Assembly: GCF_009938205.1 (NCBI RefSeq)
Contig: NZ_AP019654.1
Location: 124,001 to 188,000 of the forward strand
Length of the DNA stretch: 64,000 bases
Reading direction: 5' to 3'
Source: Vibrio panuliri
GTDB taxonomy: Bacteria > Pseudomonadota > Gammaproteobacteria > Enterobacterales > Vibrionaceae
Shown here: positions 48,560 to 58,393 of the stretch, piece by piece
Layout: every line of letters starts with the position of its first letter
Numbering within the stretch: position 1 is the stretch's first letter
Made by a program: the position numbers and the translations under genes
The notes under the pieces: model-generated
Database searches by the model: none
Seen by the model: the letters and a program-made list of their open reading frames with translations, nothing else
Told to the model about the DNA's origin: nothing

Positions 48560-49116
48560 TATTTTCCAGGTTTTATGGCATCACCACTGCCGCTTCCCAT
48601 TACAGTCAAGACAATGTACCGGAAATAATTTCGAACACTGAGAGTATCAATCATTTGCTTGTCTATTTGGGCAAGTTGTTTTGGCGTAGACATATCGATA
48701 TTTTGGATTTGCGCTAAGCCTGTGATTCCCGGCAATACGTCATAAACACCTAGTTTTTGGCGTTCATCCATAAGCTCTGTTTGATTGAAAAGATTCGGTC
48801 TTGGCCCAACAAGGCTCATTTCGCCCTTCAATACATTAATTAATTGAGGGAGTTCATCAATTTTGGTTTTTCTCAGAATATTTCCAAGCTTAGTAACCGC
48901 AGATTTACTTGCTAAATGACTAGCAACGGATTCGGTATCTTTTGCCATAGTTCTGAATTTTATCAAACGAAACTCGCGTTGGTTCTTTCCAACACGAGTT
49001 TGGATAAATATTGGTGAACCGGTATCAAAAAAACCTAATATTGTTACAGCAAGAAATATAGGAGAGAGTATCGTTAAGCCTAAAAAAGCAGCGATGAAGT
49101 CTATTATTCGGAACAT
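48559..49116 (-). CDS. Initiating sugar-phosphate transferase, PglC/WecP-like
   Basis: The ~185-residue monotopic transferase has an N-terminal re-entrant hydrophobic segment (IIDFIAAFLGLTILSPIFLAV), QTRVGKNQREFRLIKFRTM and the catalytic DELPQLINVLKGEMSLVGPRPN. It puts the first sugar-1-phosphate on undecaprenyl phosphate. I start at the ATG at 49116 (MFRIIDFI), where the family normally begins and GGA lies seven bases upstream. An in-frame ATG at 49179 lies inside a terminator hairpin. The overlap with the dehydratase suggests QuiNAc/FucNAc-type sugars as substrate. Confidence 0.85.
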   Translation of the reverse strand: MFRIIDFIAAFLGLTILSPIFLAVTILGFFDTGSPIFIQTRVGKNQREFRLIKFRTMAKDTESVASHLASKSAVTKLGNILRKTKIDELPQLINVLKGEMSLVGPRPNLFNQTELMDERQKLGVYDVLPGITGLAQIQNIDMSTPKQLAQIDKQMIDTLSVRNYFRYIVLTVMGSGSGDAIKPGK

Positions 49117-49147
49117 GAGATAGTCCAATATTTTAAAACTGTTAATT

Positions 49148-49184
49148 GATAAAAACTGAGATGGATTACGACCTGCCATCTCAG
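49148..49184 (-). terminator. Intrinsic terminator inside the rml operon
   Basis: On the minus strand CTGAGATGG and CCATCTCAG form a perfect 9-bp stem with an 11-base loop, followed by TTTTTATC. It lies 10 bp after the methyltransferase stop and just upstream of the initiating-transferase gene. Confidence 0.8.
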
Positions 49185-49193
49185 TTATCTACA

Positions 49194-49775
49194 CTAAGCT
49201 ACAACACCTACAAACATTGAACCGGATAGATAATAACTTTGGCATTTATTCGCTACAGACTCATCAACCGCTTGCTTTACACCACATGGATTTCCATAGT
49301 CATGGAATACGACAATGCCACCTGATTTTACTTTTGGGAAAAAGTTATCAATGTCTTCTTTGCATCCTTCATAAGAATGATCAGCGTCTACAAATAAGAT
49401 ATCAACGCTCTTATCATTGAACTTACTTTCAAACTCTCTTGAGTACCCTCTGTGAATGGTTATATTTTTGAGATCTTTGGTGTTATCTAAAAATGTTTGA
49501 TAAGTATCCCAATTCCCATCACTCATGGCATCGTTTTGCCACGTATCTAAACAATGCAATTCATCATGTTCATCTTTGTTCATTCCAATGAAGTTTGTCG
49601 ATCTTCCGAGGAATGAACCAATCTCAATGATTTTTTTGCTCTGGTTTTTACGCACGATATGAGATAACTCTGCTCCCTCTATTCGAGATAAATGTCCTTT
49701 TATTGGATAATCTGGATACTTTGATAAAAGATATCGACTGCGTATTGCTCTATATATTCTCTTTATTAAATGCAT
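49194..49775 (-). CDS. Class I SAM-dependent methyltransferase
   Basis: The 193-residue protein has the SAM-binding motif IIEIGSFLGRSTNFIGM near residue 49, an acidic HCLDTW, and VDILFVDADHSYEGCKEDI, as in the Methyltransf_24 group acting on sugars or hydroxyl groups. VVFHDYGNPCGVKQAVDE follows. It probably methylates a surface sugar, but the acceptor is unknown. It lies 42 bp after the aminotransferase, and a terminator follows directly. Confidence 0.8.
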   Translation of the reverse strand: MHLIKRIYRAIRSRYLLSKYPDYPIKGHLSRIEGAELSHIVRKNQSKKIIEIGSFLGRSTNFIGMNKDEHDELHCLDTWQNDAMSDGNWDTYQTFLDNTKDLKNITIHRGYSREFESKFNDKSVDILFVDADHSYEGCKEDIDNFFPKVKSGGIVVFHDYGNPCGVKQAVDESVANKCQSYYLSGSMFVGVVA

Positions 49776-49817
49776 AAAATAACTCTATTAATTGTTAATA
49801 ACTTAAATGGTATTAAT

Positions 49818-50942
49818 TTATCGAGCGTACTCTGTTACTAATTTAGATATAATAATAATATCCTTGTGAGTTAATCCCATATGCATAGGCAGTGAAATGA
49901 TTTCATCGCTCGCTGCCAAAGCATTTTCGCAGCGGCCACAGCTACGATACATTGCATACTCAGAGTTATCGGTATAATGAACACCAGGGAAAATGTCATT
50001 CTCGTTTAACTTAATTAACAGTTCATCGCGGTTAGATACGCGAATTTGTAGTAAATGAGTAGATGATTCACAGTCTGGTGCGATAGGAACTATTCGCACG
50101 TTGGGTGCGTCTTGCAAACACTCACGGTACCAACTTGCAATTTGACGGCGGTATGCGTTGTCTGCGTCTAGATATTTTAGTCCAACTAACGCTAGGCCCG
50201 CCATAATAGAGTTACCATGGTACTTGAATCCAAGTTCTTCAACATCGTACTTCCATTTGTAAGAGCCTTGTGCAGCTGTTCGTGCATAAGTGTCTTTGTT
50301 GATTCCTAGCCAAGTGAGTTTTCTCGCTAATTCATCATCTGCCTTGTCTTGAAAGCAAATCATACCAGAGTCAGCAGTAGGTAAGTTTTTAACGGCTTGA
50401 AAGCTAAAGACAGAAACATCAGCATTGTGACCTACATGCTTTTGGTTTACACGAGTTCCAGCCATATGAGCAGCGTCTAGGACCAAAGCTAACCCGCGTT
50501 CTTTACAAATTTTAGATACTTCTTCAAGTTGACCTGAGTTACCACCAAGACCAACAAAAACGACCGCACGAGTTTTTGGGGTTATTTTTTGCAGGATACT
50601 TTGTGGATCTAAACATAGGTATTGATCAACATCTGCGAACACCGGTTCAAGTTTGGCGTATCGGATGGCATGGTTTGTTGAGACAAAAGTAAGTGACGCA
50701 GAAATCACTTCATCACCGTCATTCCAGCCATGTTTCTTTTTCAGAACTTCGAACGCAAGATGTAAGCCTGCTGTTGCTGAGCTTAGGAAGTGAGCATGAG
50801 GTAAACCTGTATACTCAACCCATTCATTTTCTATCTCGACTGTTTTGAACCCCATACCTGTCCAGCCTTTTTCTAGACATTCGCGGATTTGCTCAAGACA
50901 TTCATCTACTCGAAAGTTTGGAACGAAAAGTTGTGTTGCCAT
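49818..50942 (-). CDS. DegT/DnrJ/EryC1-family sugar aminotransferase
   Basis: The 374-residue PLP enzyme has the PLP-phosphate loop SSATAGLHLAFE near residue 54, the cofactor-ring aspartate in LVLDAAHMAG (D156) and the Schiff-base lysine in SFQAVKNLPTADSG (K185). It would aminate a 4-keto or 3-keto sugar nucleotide. It follows rmlB-A-C, so a dTDP-keto-6-deoxyhexose is the likely substrate; the UDP sugar made by the WbpM-type enzyme is an alternative. Confidence 0.87.
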   Translation of the reverse strand: MATQLFVPNFRVDECLEQIRECLEKGWTGMGFKTVEIENEWVEYTGLPHAHFLSSATAGLHLAFEVLKKKHGWNDGDEVISASLTFVSTNHAIRYAKLEPVFADVDQYLCLDPQSILQKITPKTRAVVFVGLGGNSGQLEEVSKICKERGLALVLDAAHMAGTRVNQKHVGHNADVSVFSFQAVKNLPTADSGMICFQDKADDELARKLTWLGINKDTYARTAAQGSYKWKYDVEELGFKYHGNSIMAGLALVGLKYLDADNAYRRQIASWYRECLQDAPNVRIVPIAPDCESSTHLLQIRVSNRDELLIKLNENDIFPGVHYTDNSEYAMYRSCGRCENALAASDEIISLPMHMGLTHKDIIIISKLVTEYAR

Positions 50943-50950
50943 AATTAAAC

Positions 50951-51499
50951 CTATTGAAATATTTCAGCGTCTTCGAAAGAAGTGCCATTCTTATCTTTGT
51001 CAGAAATAGTGAATTCTACATCTAATTCTGGCCATGATATATTTAATTTATTATCGTCCCACTTGATGGTTCTCTCATCCGCAGGGGAATAGTAGTTGTT
51101 CGTTTTGTATAGAAATTCAGTATGGTCAGAAAGAGAAAGGAAACCATGTGCAAAGCCTTCGGGAATCCACAATTGTTTTCTGTTTTCCTCTGATAGTTCA
51201 ACGGCAACCCATTGCATAAAAGTGGATGAGTTAGCTCGAAGATCGACAGCAACATCGAGTACTTTACCTTTAACGACACGAACGAGTTTAGCTTGTGTGT
51301 TCTCTATCTGATAATGAAGTCCACGTAAAACGCCCTTTGCTGACTTAGAGTGATTATCTTGAACAAACTTTACGTCGCGCCCAACCACATCAAGAAATTC
51401 TTTCTCATTAAAACTTTCCATAAAGAACCCCCTGTCATCACCAAAAATTTTTGGGGTGAGAATCAGGACGTCATTCAGTTTTGTTTTTTCTACCTTCAT
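50951..51499 (-). CDS. rmlC: dTDP-4-dehydrorhamnose 3,5-epimerase
   Basis: The 182-residue cupin enzyme has [16 protein letters not shown], the catalytic histidine in VLRGLHYQ and [14 protein letters not shown]. These are true RmlC features rather than those of the 3,4-ketoisomerase FdtA. ATGA overlaps with the rmlA stop indicate coupled translation. No rmlD follows, so the product probably is not reduced to rhamnose by this locus. Confidence 0.9.
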   Translation of the reverse strand: MKVEKTKLNDVLILTPKIFGDDRGFFMESFNEKEFLDVVGRDVKFVQDNHSKSAKGVLRGLHYQIENTQAKLVRVVKGKVLDVAVDLRANSSTFMQWVAVELSEENRKQLWIPEGFAHGFLSLSDHTEFLYKTNNYYSPADERTIKWDDNKLNISWPELDVEFTISDKDKNGTSFEDAEIFQ

Positions 51500-52362
51500 T
51501 TAGTCACCAGTTGACACAGATATTTTCCGTACTCGTTTTTCATCATCGAGCTAGATAGTTCTAATACTTTTTCGCTAGATAACCAACCATTGCGCCAAGC
51601 TATTTCTTCCAAGCAGGCAACTTTCAGTCCTTGAACATTTTCTATGGTTTGTACGAATGAAGATGCTTCATGCAGGCTTTCATGGGTTCCCGTGTCTAAC
51701 CAAGCAAAGCCCCGACCTAATAGTTCAACCCTAAGGGTCTCTGCTTCTAAGTACATTTGGTTAATACTCGTAATTTCAAGCTCCCCACGAGCTGAAGGGG
51801 TAACTTGTTTAGCGTAGTCAATAACTCGATTATCATAGAAGTACAAGCCCGTCACCGCGTAGGTGGATTTAGGCACTAGCGGCTTTTCTTCTATTGAGAT
51901 CGCCTTCATATCTTGATCAAATTCTACAACACCAAATCTTTCAGGATCTTTAACTTGATAGCCAAAGATTGTTGCGCCTTCTGTTTTTGTCGCTGCGTTT
52001 CTTAGTGTTTGACTGAATGATTGCCCATAAAAGATATTATCACCAAGTATAAGGCAGCAATGGTCATTACCAATAAAGTTCTCTCCAATAATGAAAGCTT
52101 GTGCTAGCCCATCTGGAGTTGGTTGAGTTGCATACTCTAGATTTATGCCAAGATCTTGTCCGTCTTTCAGTAGTCTTCTGAAACTCGCACTATCTTCAGG
52201 TGTTGTAATGATCAGAATATCCCGAATGCCCGCGAGCATTAGTGTTGATAGGGGATAATAAATCATTGGTTTGTCATAGACTGGTAGCAGCTGTTTGGAT
52301 ATACCTTTTGTGATCGGGTATAGCCGTGAGCCAGAACCGCCTGCTAGGATGATACCTTTCAT
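51496..52362 (-). CDS. rmlA: Glucose-1-phosphate thymidylyltransferase
   Basis: The 288-residue nucleotidyltransferase begins [20 protein letters not shown], with [20 protein letters not shown] and [10 protein letters not shown]. It forms dTDP-glucose. It overlaps both neighbours by four bases, in an rmlB-A-C transcription unit on the minus strand. Confidence 0.96.
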   Translation of the reverse strand: MKGIILAGGSGSRLYPITKGISKQLLPVYDKPMIYYPLSTLMLAGIRDILIITTPEDSASFRRLLKDGQDLGINLEYATQPTPDGLAQAFIIGENFIGNDHCCLILGDNIFYGQSFSQTLRNAATKTEGATIFGYQVKDPERFGVVEFDQDMKAISIEEKPLVPKSTYAVTGLYFYDNRVIDYAKQVTPSARGELEITSINQMYLEAETLRVELLGRGFAWLDTGTHESLHEASSFVQTIENVQGLKVACLEEIAWRNGWLSSEKVLELSSSMMKNEYGKYLCQLVTK

Positions 52363-53426
52363 TGTGAACCTTTCCCCATTCGTTCTATCTGATAAGAACT
52401 ATCAAGAATACTTTGCCACCATTGATGGTTTTCAAGGTACCATTCAACCGTTTTTCTCAATCCTGTTTCGAATGTTTCTTCAGGCATCCAGTTAAGCTCT
52501 TCTTTTATCTTAGAAGCGTCAATGGCGTAACGTAGATCATGACCAGGTCGATCTTCAACAAACGAAATGAGGTCTCTATACATGGAGAGCCCTTTGGGTT
52601 TATTAGGAGCTAACTCTTCGAGGAGTGAACAAATCAACTCAACCACTTCAATATTGGATTTTTCATTGTGGCCGCCAATATTATAAGTCGCACTTACCTT
52701 TCCCTTAGTCGCGACAGTGTATAGCGCTCGAGCGTGATCTTCGACGTAAAGCCAATCTCTTATCTGTTTCCCTTCGCCATAGACAGGCAATGGTTGCCCT
52801 TTCAGAGCATTAATAATAACTAGAGGGATTAATTTCTCTGGAAAATGATAAGGGCCATAGTTGTTCGAGCAGTTAGACACGATTGTCGGTAAACCGTATG
52901 TTCGTTGCCAAGCCCTGACTAAATGATCACTGGATGCTTTTGATGCTGAATATGGGCTACTTGGGGCATAAGGAGTTGACTCTGTGAATAAGTCGTCCGA
53001 ACCGTGTAAATCGCCAAACACTTCGTCTGTTGATATGTGATGGAATCTGAAAGATGTTTTTCGAGGTTCTGACAGTGTGTTCCAATACTCTCGAGCGGCC
53101 TCAAGAAGGGTATACGTACCTATGATATTGGTTTGAATAAAATCTGCTGGCCCATCAATGGAACGGTCTACATGCGATTCAGCAGCGAGATGCATAATAG
53201 TATCTGGTTGAAAGACATTTATTGCTTTCTTGATCGAGTCAGAGTCACAGATATCAAGTTTTTGGAAAGAGTAACGTTCACTACTAGCAATAGGGGTTAA
53301 TGAGTCTAAGTTTCCTGCATAGCTGAGTTTATCTATGTTTAGTACATCGTCACTTGTGTTGCTTATGATATGACGGATCAACGCAGAGCCGATGAAACCT
53401 GCCCCCCCAGTAACTAAAATTCTCAT
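52359..53426 (-). CDS. rmlB: dTDP-glucose 4,6-dehydratase
   Basis: The 355-residue SDR enzyme starts [20 protein letters not shown] and has [24 protein letters not shown] (catalytic Asp/Glu) and [10 protein letters not shown] (YxxxK). It makes dTDP-4-keto-6-deoxyglucose. It is the first gene of the minus-strand operon, whose promoter must lie in 53427-53701. Confidence 0.96.
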   Translation of the reverse strand: MRILVTGGAGFIGSALIRHIISNTSDDVLNIDKLSYAGNLDSLTPIASSERYSFQKLDICDSDSIKKAINVFQPDTIMHLAAESHVDRSIDGPADFIQTNIIGTYTLLEAAREYWNTLSEPRKTSFRFHHISTDEVFGDLHGSDDLFTESTPYAPSSPYSASKASSDHLVRAWQRTYGLPTIVSNCSNNYGPYHFPEKLIPLVIINALKGQPLPVYGEGKQIRDWLYVEDHARALYTVATKGKVSATYNIGGHNEKSNIEVVELICSLLEELAPNKPKGLSMYRDLISFVEDRPGHDLRYAIDASKIKEELNWMPEETFETGLRKTVEWYLENHQWWQSILDSSYQIERMGKGSQ

Positions 53427-53701
53427 ATAATAACCGTAAAAAGTAGAGTGATCTGCGATTGTAGCAAAGGAAAAATAGAGGGTATAGACCTTACTAAGAC
53501 TTTAATTTTGTTTCATTACCGTAGGTCTTCGTTGGTATAGTGTGTTTGCATGACAGTGACGCAAAAAGAGTTGTTTAGAGGCTTGTGAGCATATGCTAGT
53601 ATACGCAAAATTTAATATTTAGTATTTTTAATGGTAAGAATATTATTATCGAAGCTTCTTTGGGGAATATTTAATTCCCTTGTGGATGAATATAAATTGA
53701 A
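53427..53701. promoter_or_regulatory. Divergent promoter region of the polysaccharide locus
   Basis: This 275-bp gap separates the minus-strand rml operon from the plus-strand wzx operon and must hold both promoters. The one clear structure is GGGAAT-ATTTA-ATTCCC at 53663-53679. I found no JUMPStart or ops (RfaH) element. The composition turns AT-rich from here on. Confidence 0.5.
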
Positions 53702-54965
53702 ATGATGAAAATTAAAAACATTGTTAAAACAAAATTTTTTAAAGATTTGTCTAAGTTGACCAGTGCAAAATTAGTGTCTGTAGGCGTGGTCTTTATCCTA
53801 AAAATAATCATTGCTAGACTTTTGACGAAAGAAGACTTTGGTGTAATTGCTGTACTAACCTCTCTTAGTACTTACTTTGGCATGATCAGTGATTTTGCAA
53901 CTAATTCAATAACTCAAAGGAATGTTATACAAGATAGAAGTAATTATAATGGTCATTACTCAATATATTTCTTTACAAAAATAATTACTCTTTCATTTAG
54001 TACGCTAATTTTTATTTTGGTTTCTTATCTTTTGGGTTATTTTGAACATGATGTCGTTATGACCATTATTATAATAAATATGATACTGGGAACCATTTCA
54101 TCAATACCTAAGGTGATGCTGGAATCTTTTGAGTTGTTTCATAACTACTCAAAAATAATAATTATTGTCGCATTGTTTAATTTGATATTTCAAACCATTA
54201 CAGTTTACGTGTTTAGAAGTATAGAGGCGCTCGTTTTCTCAACATTAATGGCAGCTTGCTTAAATATTTTACTGTATTGGAGAGAGGCAAAAAAAAGCTT
54301 GGTAATGAGCCCAAATTTAGGCATGGTAAGCTTTGCAGATGTGCGTAAACTGCTTGTAGAAGCATTACCTCTTTTTTTAGGGAACTTTTTCTATTTGCTT
54401 TATTATAGAATAGACACAGTAATGATTGAAAACATTTTAGGCTTTGAGGCGGCAGCTGAGTATAGTCTTGGGTTTAACATGGCAGATCAAATAATAGATT
54501 TGATTTGGGTTCAATTTATTATTATCTATTATCCAAAGATGGTTTTAGGATTTAAAAAAGATAAAGATAAACTTTTTAAAGAAATGATGACTATTTCAAC
54601 GGTTATTACGGGGTTGTTTGTATTGGGGTTTGTTATTTCTCACTTGTTAGCTCGAGATGCGTTCTCTATTGTATTTGGGTTGGAGTATGCAAATTCTGGA
54701 GTTATATTTAAATGGGCGATGGCTTCCAGTTTGTTTATAACATTATTTTTTATTTTATAGAGTTCTGATTATCGATAATAAGCAAAAGATCTACTTGATT
54801 GTGGCAGTTTTTTCTTCAGGGTTAAATGTTTGCCTAAACTACATTTTAATTAATAAATTTGGTGCGGTCGGTGCTATTTATAGTTCGGTTCTTGTTAATT
54901 TGATAATATTTGCCATTGTGTTTGTCTGTGCATGGAAAATATTGAAATTTGAGTCCGTAGAGTAA
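53702..54965 (+). pseudogene. wzx: O-antigen flippase Wzx, interrupted by a frameshift
   Basis: The first frame encodes 352 residues of a polysaccharide-export flippase (KLTSAKLVSVGVVFILKIIIARLLTKEDFGV and about ten membrane segments) and stops at 54760. The +1 frame continues at once with RVLIIDNKQKIYLIVAVFSS and two further membrane segments to a stop at 54963-54965. The T6 run at 54746-54751 is the likely site: removing one T restores a 420-residue Wzx of normal size. Wzx moves lipid-linked repeat units across the inner membrane. Whether the shift is real or a sequencing error cannot be decided here. Confidence 0.85.
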
Positions 54966-54981
54966 AGGTGAGGTTGGTCTG

Positions 54982-56070
54982 GTGAATAAGAAAATAGCTG
55001 TTGTCCATTATGAATTTTATTCTAGTTACTTAAATAAGAACTTGGGGTATTTTATAGATTCCGCGATTAATAAAGGTCATGATGTTGATTTTTTGACTCC
55101 TAGAGATAAAGTAAGAGATAAAGTAACAAAAGGTAGTTTTAAAAATATCGAAATTAATGCAAATGACATTGAATCGTTAGAACCATATAAAATATCTATT
55201 TAGGAATAGAAAGTCGTACGATGCAATCTGGTTGTATCCTTCATATAGTAAATTTTATTTACTAGTGTTCTTTTGTCGAATGTTGGGTATCAACCCAATA
55301 ATTAAAACTGATAGTATGAACTGCGACTACACTGGTATGCCATTATACAGTTATTTGAAAAGGGTTATAAGTTGGAAAATAGTGAAATTATTTTCTAAAG
55401 TTATAATTGTTGAAAATAAAAAGTTGCTCAACTTTTTTCATAGTAATAAAAGCATGTGCTATGGTTTGGGTTTGCCTTGTAAAAACATTAAACTTATAAA
55501 AGAAACATCCAAAAACACCATAAAGAAAGGGTGATTTTATATATTGGTCGTATCGTCTATGAAAAAGGACTAGAACGATTAGTAAATATATTTGAATCCG
55601 CATTAATAAGTAGTGAAGTTAGTGACTGTTATAAGCTAAAGGTTATTGGTAAGATTGATGACGAAGAATACTATTCACAAATTTTAAATATGGTGGAAAA
55701 TAGTGACATTCTCAAAGGGCGAGTGATTTTTGAAAACGAAAAAAGTGGAGAAGATTACTACTCTGAAATAATAAGGTCACAACTAGTGGTTTTACCAACG
55801 AGAGAAGAAGGTTTGCCCAATATACTCGGTGATTGTTATTACTGTAATACTTTATTTTTAACTACAAAGGGTGCAAAAGCTGACCATATAATCAATAATA
55901 AAATATTTTTTAGTGATAATGACAACCTATCTCTAAAGGAGTCAATGATAGAAATATTAAATAATAGTGATAACTATTATAATAATTTCGATAAAATATA
56001 TAATAGTGATTATATTATTGACTCTGATAGTTTTTTTAATGAAGTGATTAACAAAGCAATCCGACAGTGA
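54982..56070 (+). pseudogene. GT4 glycosyltransferase with two compensating frameshifts
   Basis: Three frames make one protein. MNKKIAVVHYEFYSS... runs to about 55190; the next frame gives YLFRNRKSYDAIWLYPSYSKFYLL... to KNTIKKG; the third gives VILYIGRIVYEKGLERLV, then PTREEGLPNILGDCYYC, the GT4 donor-binding region. The likely places are the A4 run at 55189-55192 (one base too many) and the G3 run at 55529-55531 (one too few). With both restored the length is 362 residues, normal for GT4. The gene ends overlapping the start of the methyltransferase. Confidence 0.8.
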
Positions 56071-56084
56071 TGATGGAGACGCAA

Positions 56085-56837
56085 ATGGTAAAATACGATT
56101 CTGAAAACTTTGACCCAGAAAGTTTAAGTAGTAATGATATAGATTACATCCAATTAAAAATGATAGCAGGGAACTCAAGGGTGCTTGAAATTGGTTGTGC
56201 TACGGGCTTTATGAGTGATTATCTTAGAAAAGAAAAAAACTGCTTTGTTTACGGAGTTGAATACTCAAAAACTCAAGCAGAAGTTGCACAGTCAAAATGT
56301 GACGTTTTAACTCAAGGTAGTATTGAAGATAGTAATGTTCATAAAGAGATAGATGAACATGTAAAACTGTATGGAAAGTTTGATGTTATCTTTATATCTC
56401 AAGTGATAGAACACTTAGTGTCGCCTAACAATATATTAGAAAAAATGAAAGATTGGCTTGATGTTGATGGAAGCTTAATTATTTCTACTGTCAATGTAGC
56501 TCATTGGGAGAGTCGAATAAGATTGCTAAAAGGTGTATGGGAATATTCTGACTATGGATTGTTTGACAATACACATTTGCGTTTTTATACCGTGAACAGT
56601 TTGGAAAAAGACTTAATCCGTAGTGGTTATATCATTGAAGATTCTGGTTATAACGTGGTGGATTTTCCCCTTTATTTATGATTCCGGTTTTGAATAAAAT
56701 AACGTTTATTAAAGTATTAGACAAGCTTGGTATAAAGAATAGTAAAGCAAAAAAATTGGTATATTAATAAGTTTAGAAATTTGCTCGCATTCCAGTTTGT
56801 ATTTAAAGTAAAACTAAGATCTAGCTCGAAAGTTTAA
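56085..56837 (+). pseudogene. Class I methyltransferase with two compensating frameshifts
   Basis: The first frame gives the SAM-binding SRVLEIGCATGFMSDYL and FDVIFISQVIEHLVSPNNIL, ending VVDFPLYL at 56681. The next frame supplies MIPVLNKITFIKVLDKLGIKN, and the first frame returns with FRNLLAFQFVFKVKL to the stop at 56835-56837, the C-terminus usual for this O-antigen methyltransferase group. Sites fit the short T run at 56675-56677 (one T missing) and the A7 run at 56749-56755 (one A extra). The restored length is 250 residues. The ATG at 56085 follows GGAG by six bases. Confidence 0.78.
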
Positions 56838-56849
56838 GAGATAATCTAG

Positions 56850-57602
56850 ATGGAAAAACTTGTTTCAATAATAACACCTACTTATAACTCACAGCAGTTT
56901 ATTCTAGAAACATATCACTCGATTATTGCTCAATCTCACCAAAATTGGGAGTGGGTAGTAACGGATGATTGCTCATTTGACACTACAATAGATATTTTAA
57001 CTGAATTGGCGAGTAAGGACGATAGAGTTAAGGTCTACAAAACTGAAGTAAACTCGGGAGCGGCTGTCGCTAGAAACACTTCTCTTCGCAATGCAAAAGG
57101 GGACTATATCGCCTTCTTGGATAGCGATGATCTTTGGTATGAGAGCAAGTTAGAAAAGCAGATAGCGTTTATGGGAGATAGTATTAACTTCTCATATACT
57201 GCATATGAAATAGTGAACGAGAATGGGCAACCAAGCGGGAAAACTATTGATCATGCTTCTCCGACAGAGTGTACTTATTACGATCAGCTCAAAAAAACGA
57301 CAACATTAGGGTGTTCAACCGTAATGTTGAGAAAGGATGCGTTTGGTACCATTCAAATGCCAAACTTGAGAAACCGCCAAGACTTTGCGCTATGGCTTCA
57401 GCTTCTTAAAGGTGGCGAGAAAGCATATCTAATCCAGGAAGTTCTCGCCAAGTACAGAGTTGTTAGCAATTCCATTTCAAGAAATAAATTCAAAATGGCT
57501 CAAAGAACTTGGCATGTCTACCGAAAAGTCGAGTGCTTGACTTTAATAAAGTCGCTATACTATTTCTCTTGCTACGCTTGGAATAGCGTGTTCAGAAAAT
57601 AA
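56850..57602 (+). CDS. GT2 family glycosyltransferase
   Basis: The intact 250-residue GT-A enzyme begins KLVSIITPTYNSQQFILETYHSI, has WVVTDDCSFDTT and the metal-binding FLDSDDLW near residue 90, and SRNKFKMAQRTWHVYRKVE at the end. This resembles the WbbD/TuaG group that extends lipid-linked oligosaccharides. Donor and linkage cannot be predicted. Confidence 0.85.
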   Translation: MEKLVSIITPTYNSQQFILETYHSIIAQSHQNWEWVVTDDCSFDTTIDILTELASKDDRVKVYKTEVNSGAAVARNTSLRNAKGDYIAFLDSDDLWYESKLEKQIAFMGDSINFSYTAYEIVNENGQPSGKTIDHASPTECTYYDQLKKTTTLGCSTVMLRKDAFGTIQMPNLRNRQDFALWLQLLKGGEKAYLIQEVLAKYRVVSNSISRNKFKMAQRTWHVYRKVECLTLIKSLYYFSCYAWNSVFRK

Positions 57603-57619
57603 TTTACTAGGGTTTAGTT

Positions 57620-58393
57620 GTGGATGTATCAGTTTGCATAGTTAACTTCAATACTTACGAGTTGACTAAAAAGTGCATAGAAAGCGTGTTGAGCAAAACT
57701 ATCGGATGCACATATGAAGTTGTCGTTATCGATAACAATTCTAAAGATGATAGTGCAGCGAAACTTGCAGTAGACTTTGGCGATAGAGTTATTATCAAGA
57801 AAAATGCTTCAAACAGATACTTTTCTGGCGGCTTTAATGATGCATTGGCTTTGGCCAGTGGTAAGTATGTTATTTTCTTAAATTCAGATGCAGAACTAAG
57901 CAACAACGCCGTTAAGTTGATGTTTGATTTTATGGAAAAGAATGACGCGGTTGGTGCAGCAGAAGGAACGATAGTCGATGATGCGACGGGAGCAATTACG
58001 CAAACTTGTTCTCTGGAGCTTACTGAGAGACGAAATCTTGTTCGCTCCTCTCGGGTTCGCAAAATGTTCTGTAAATCTGAGTATGATGCATACCGAATAT
58101 CTAACTGGGATAGAAAAAGCGATAAGGAAGTTGAAGTTATCTGTGATGCATTCATGATAGCTAGAACGGAGTTGCTACGTAGATTTTCTGGCTTTGATGA
58201 GGCGCTGAAGTTGTACTTCACTGAGGAATATTTATCAGACAAGATTAGAGAATCAGGTTTTCAGTTGTGGCACTTAGCTGAACCAAAAGTGACTCATCGC
58301 TGGAGTAGCAGTACAAAAAAAGTGTCGAGTGACTTTATTCGAGCTATCTACAAAAGCGATGAAAGATTATATTTTGAGTTGAAGAAACTATGA
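57620..58393 (+). CDS. GT2 family glycosyltransferase, rhamnosyltransferase-like
   Basis: The intact 257-residue protein begins VSVCIVNFNTYELTKKCIESVL, with VVVIDNNSKDDSA, SGGFNDALALASGKYVIFLNSDAEL (metal-binding region) and a late acidic FTEEYLSDKI. The pattern matches GT2 enzymes often annotated as rhamnosyltransferases, but the sugar is unproven, especially since no rmlD is present. It starts at a GTG after AGGG and overlaps the next gene by four bases. Confidence 0.82.
   Translation: MDVSVCIVNFNTYELTKKCIESVLSKTIGCTYEVVVIDNNSKDDSAAKLAVDFGDRVIIKKNASNRYFSGGFNDALALASGKYVIFLNSDAELSNNAVKLMFDFMEKNDAVGAAEGTIVDDATGAITQTCSLELTERRNLVRSSRVRKMFCKSEYDAYRISNWDRKSDKEVEVICDAFMIARTELLRRFSGFDEALKLYFTEEYLSDKIRESGFQLWHLAEPKVTHRWSSSTKKVSSDFIRAIYKSDERLYFELKKL

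Noticed and set aside
53427..53701. JUMPStart/ops element for RfaH in the divergent polysaccharide promoter
   Set aside because: I searched by eye for GGCGGTAG-type sequence on both strands and found none.
57655..58242. 195-codon minus-strand frame opposite a GT2 gene
   Set aside because: Antisense shadow; the plus-strand frame has clear glycosyltransferase motifs.
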